Origin: DATLLN01 sp963720885
Lineage (GTDB): Bacteria; Actinomycetota; Thermoleophilia; Gaiellales; JAICJC01
Direction: 5' to 3'
Length of the DNA: 64,000 nucleotides
NCBI GenBank assembly: GCA_963720885.1
Contig: CAVRGW010000002.1
Location: forward strand, 62,001 to 126,000
The translations under genes were made by a program, and so were the position numbers. Positions within the stretch are counted from its first letter, which is position 1. Every line of letters starts with the position of its first letter. Shown here piece after piece: positions 61,518 through 64,000 of this stretch. The notes under the pieces are model-generated. The model ran no database searches. It had not been told where the DNA came from and was given only the letters and a program-made list of their open reading frames with translations.

Positions 61518-62426
61518 TCAGCGAACCACGCGGCTCTGCGGCCGGCCCGAGGAGCCGTTCCCGTTCTCCTCCGCGCGCTTGCGCCGCCGCTGCTTCTCGG
61601 CGCGCATCGCCTGCTCGCCGCGACCGAGCACCTTGGCGGCCGAGTCGTTCTTCCGTGCCTTGACGATGCCCGTGCTCGCGCCGTGGAAATGCCTCCGGAC
61701 GCGGCGGGAAACGGCCAGCCGGTCGATCTCTTCCTCGAGGCGCTTCGCCCGCTTGCGCGCCTGCTTCTTGGACAGCCGTGGCAACACGACGACGAACTCG
61801 TCACCGCCCAGCCGAGCCACCAGCTCACCGGGCTTGATCGTTGAGTTGAGCGCATTCGCGAGGGCCACGATCAGCTGGTCGCCACGCTCGAACCCGAGCT
61901 TGTCGTTGACAGCCTTCAGGCCGTCAACGTCCACGAACAGCATTCGAAACGGCGTCCCGGTCTCGGTCAGGCGCACCAGCTCCTCGATCAGGCGGCGGCG
62001 ATTACCGACGCCGGTCAGCGGGTCGGTGCGCGCCAGGTCGAAGAGCTCGCAGCGCACCGTCAGCGCGTACAGCGCCTGCGATGCCAACTCAGCAAACGAC
62101 CGTACCAGCTCGCGCTCGCGGGGCGACGACCACCGCTCGCGGCGGTCGAGCGCCAGCGTGCCCAGCACGCGGCCGTGGGCGAACAGCGGAACGCTGAGCC
62201 GCGCGACGCCGGACTTGCGACGTGGCTCGCCGCGGCCGCCGGAGGCCAGGATCACCCGCGCGCGCTTGCACGGCACGAGTTGAGACGTCTGCGCCTCGAT
62301 CTGCTCGCGGCACTCGGCGAGGTCGTCCTCCTGGAAGACGGCCGACAGCGCAGCCGGGAGCCGGCTGAAGAACATCTGCTCGCGCCAGAACGGGTCGGCG
62401 AGATCGACCTCGGGATGGAGCCTCAC
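61518..62426 (-). CDS. GAF-GGDEF diguanylate cyclase
   Basis: A 302-residue cytoplasmic protein. Residues 20-125 form a GAF-like sensor (RLSVPLFAHGRVLGTLALDR). The GGDEF domain starts at LARTDPLTGVGNRRRLIEEL, with LFVDVDGLKAVND for metal binding and the active motif RLGGDEFVVVL. It ends in a strongly basic tail (KQRRRKRAEE). It should make cyclic di-GMP in response to a cytoplasmic signal. Confidence 0.88.
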   Translation of the reverse strand: MRLHPEVDLADPFWREQMFFSRLPAALSAVFQEDDLAECREQIEAQTSQLVPCKRARVILASGGRGEPRRKSGVARLSVPLFAHGRVLGTLALDRRERWSSPRERELVRSFAELASQALYALTVRCELFDLARTDPLTGVGNRRRLIEELVRLTETGTPFRMLFVDVDGLKAVNDKLGFERGDQLIVALANALNSTIKPGELVARLGGDEFVVVLPRLSKKQARKRAKRLEEEIDRLAVSRRVRRHFHGASTGIVKARKNDSAAKVLGRGEQAMRAEKQRRRKRAEENGNGSSGRPQSRVVR

Positions 62427-62472
62427 CCCTCTAGGCTACGAGCAAAACCAGCGATCACCAATGGCACCGGCA

Positions 62473-64000
62473 TCAGTCGACGATGGCGTAAGCCGGCTGC
62501 CGAGGGTCGGCTCCGGCCCGCAGGAAGCCGCTCTCCGCGTCCAGGTAGATCGCCTCCACCGCCGCCGCCCAGCGCGTGAACTCCGGCCACCGCTCCATCC
62601 GGTGCCCACGCGACGCGAGGTCGTCGACCGCGGACTGCGGAAACCGATCCTCGTAGCCGAACAGACCAGCCCGGTACTCGAAGGGCGCGAACGAGTCGGG
62701 GAAGCTCCACGTCGAGAAGCGGGGGGCGTTGATCGCCTCCTGCACGTCCATCCCGAAGTGGAAGACGTTGAGGAACACCTGCAGCATTGCCTGCACCTGC
62801 ATGTCGCCGCCCGGGCAGCCGAACGTGAACACCGAGCCGTCGTCACGCACGGCAATGGCCGGGTTCGGGGTCAGGCGCGGGCGCTTGCCCGGGGCGACCC
62901 CCGACGGGTGGCGCGGGTCCGGGCGCGACTGGTCTCCGCGCGACGACGGCACGATGCCCAACCCGGGCACGGCCGGCGAGCAGAATGCGCCGTCCGACGG
63001 TGTGGCCGAGAACGCGTTGCCCCAGCGGTCGATCGCACAGACGTACGACGTGTCCATCGGCCGCGCGCCCAGCATCTCCTCGGTGACCGGCGGCAGCAGG
63101 CCGGGGTCGAACGGCCGGCCGAGCGGCGGCGGCATCGCCGGCTCCGCCCGCCGCATGTCGATGCCCTCCAGGCGGGCGCGGACATGCGCGTCGGACAGCA
63201 GCTCGTCCAGCCCGACGTCGACCATCGCCGGGTCGCCGTAGCGGTACTCGCGATCCGCGAACCCCGCCTTCAGCACTTCGGTGACCAGGTGAATGTGGTC
63301 GGCGTCGTGGGGATCGCCGCCCATCGGGCCCGCGGCCTCCAGCATCCGCAGCGCCTGCGCCAGCACCGGCCCCTGGCACCACGGGCCGCAGGTCAGCACC
63401 TCGAAATCCCGCCAGCGGATGCGCACCGGCGGCTCGTACCGCGAGCGGAACGCCGCCAGGTCGTCGCGGTCGAGCAGCCCACCCTGATCGCGCTGGTGCG
63501 CCACGATGGCGGCGGCGATGTCGCCCTCGTAGAACGCGGCGCGCGCGGCCTCGAGCCCGGCGGCCCGATCGCCCGGCGCTACCGCCTCCTCGTCGGCAAT
63601 GTGCTGGATCGTCGCCGCCAGATCGGCCTGGACGAACCGGTCGCCGACGGTCAGCGGCCGGCCGCCGGGCGCGAAGATCGCACCGACCGACGGCCACCGC
63701 TCCAGGGCGTCGGCGTTCTCGGCGATGTCCTCAGCCAGGTACGGAAAGACGGCGAACCCGTCGCGGGCGTGGCGGATCGCGGCGCCGGCGACCTCGCCGA
63801 AGGTCATCGTGCCGAAGTCGCGCAGCGCCGTGATCCATGCGTCGGGCGCGGCCGGCACGACAGTGCGCAGCACGCCCAGCGGGATCTGGCCGTCGTGCTC
63901 GCGCATGAACAGCTGCGGGTCGAGCGCCCGCGGCCAGTGGCCGAGGCCGGCGATCGTCTCGACCCGTCCCTCGGCGGTGCGGATCATGATCGGCGCCACA
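62473..64000 (-). CDS. ggt: Gamma-glutamyltransferase family protein, partial
   Basis: The gene runs off the right edge, so its N-terminal part is missing. About 509 residues are visible. The autocleavage and catalytic Thr is in MDTSYVCAIDRWGNAFSATP. The oxyanion/Ser region is GCPGGDMQVQAML, where the family has G-S/C-P-G-G. FAVFPYLAEDIAEN and WCQGPVLAQALRML belong to the large subunit. The enzyme transfers or hydrolyses the gamma-glutamyl group of glutathione-like peptides, usually outside the membrane. Some homologues are cephalosporin acylases or other amidases, so the exact substrate is open. Confidence 0.85.
   Translation of the reverse strand, partial: VAPIMIRTAEGRVETIAGLGHWPRALDPQLFMREHDGQIPLGVLRTVVPAAPDAWITALRDFGTMTFGEVAGAAIRHARDGFAVFPYLAEDIAENADALERWPSVGAIFAPGGRPLTVGDRFVQADLAATIQHIADEEAVAPGDRAAGLEAARAAFYEGDIAAAIVAHQRDQGGLLDRDDLAAFRSRYEPPVRIRWRDFEVLTCGPWCQGPVLAQALRMLEAAGPMGGDPHDADHIHLVTEVLKAGFADREYRYGDPAMVDVGLDELLSDAHVRARLEGIDMRRAEPAMPPPLGRPFDPGLLPPVTEEMLGARPMDTSYVCAIDRWGNAFSATPSDGAFCSPAVPGLGIVPSSRGDQSRPDPRHPSGVAPGKRPRLTPNPAIAVRDDGSVFTFGCPGGDMQVQAMLQVFLNVFHFGMDVQEAINAPRFSTWSFPDSFAPFEYRAGLFGYEDRFPQSAVDDLASRGHRMERWPEFTRWAAAVEAIYLDAESGFLRAGADPRQPAYAIVD

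Noticed and set aside
60421..62283. 620-residue plus-strand frame across the hydrolase and GGDEF genes
   Set aside because: It starts in insertion-sequence DNA and runs antisense to two well supported genes.

Overview
The window looks like chromosomal DNA of a high-GC actinobacterium. GC-rich codon use, GTG starts, an actinobacterial transglycosylase-like protein and large cyclase/ATPase/TPR regulators suggest the class Thermoleophilia or a relative. That placement is inference; no 16S rRNA is present.

Layout. (1) 1-19.7 kb is an exopolysaccharide locus. A plus-strand set (sulfotransferases, Wzx-like flippase, two secreted beta-helix proteins) faces a tight seven-gene minus-strand operon: Wzc-like tyrosine kinase, WecG/TagA-type and GT4 glycosyltransferases, a Wzy/ligase-like protein, a GT2 glycosyltransferase and two sulfotransferases, mostly joined by 4-nt overlaps. 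A second Wzy-like protein, a Wzz-like protein with a degenerate kinase domain, a PAP2 phosphatase and a secreted GH5 hydrolase follow. Five sulfotransferase genes imply that the polymer or its precursors are sulfated. (2) 19.3-33.7 kb is housekeeping and signalling: cupredoxin, PdxH, a GAF histidine kinase with a receiver-cyclase-LuxR partner, tRNA-Arg, wall enzymes, a GGDEF/HD-GYP protein, an L,D-transpeptidase and a cyclase/ATPase regulator. (3) 33.8-44 kb starts at tRNA-Pro and is a mosaic island. Whole genes (CoA-disulfide reductase-like, ArsA, quinone reductase, haem-binding protein, YdeI-like) alternate with gene stubs (GH15, SMP-30, LuxR, DUF4389, permease, DUF5661, Dcm, MOSC). (4) 44-52.4 kb holds regulators: an ANTAR protein with a pseudo-receiver, an RsbW-like ATPase, twin PRC-barrel proteins, a zinc-ribbon cyclase/ATPase and an FAD oxidase. 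(5) 52.5-64 kb holds secreted proteins, small metabolic enzymes, an LspA-like protein, an IS481-type insertion with target duplication, a GGDEF protein and the end of a gamma-glutamyltransferase gene.

At least six single-base frame breaks, most of them in G/C runs, interrupt otherwise well conserved genes. They may be sequence errors rather than mutations. The intact products are described below with that caution.
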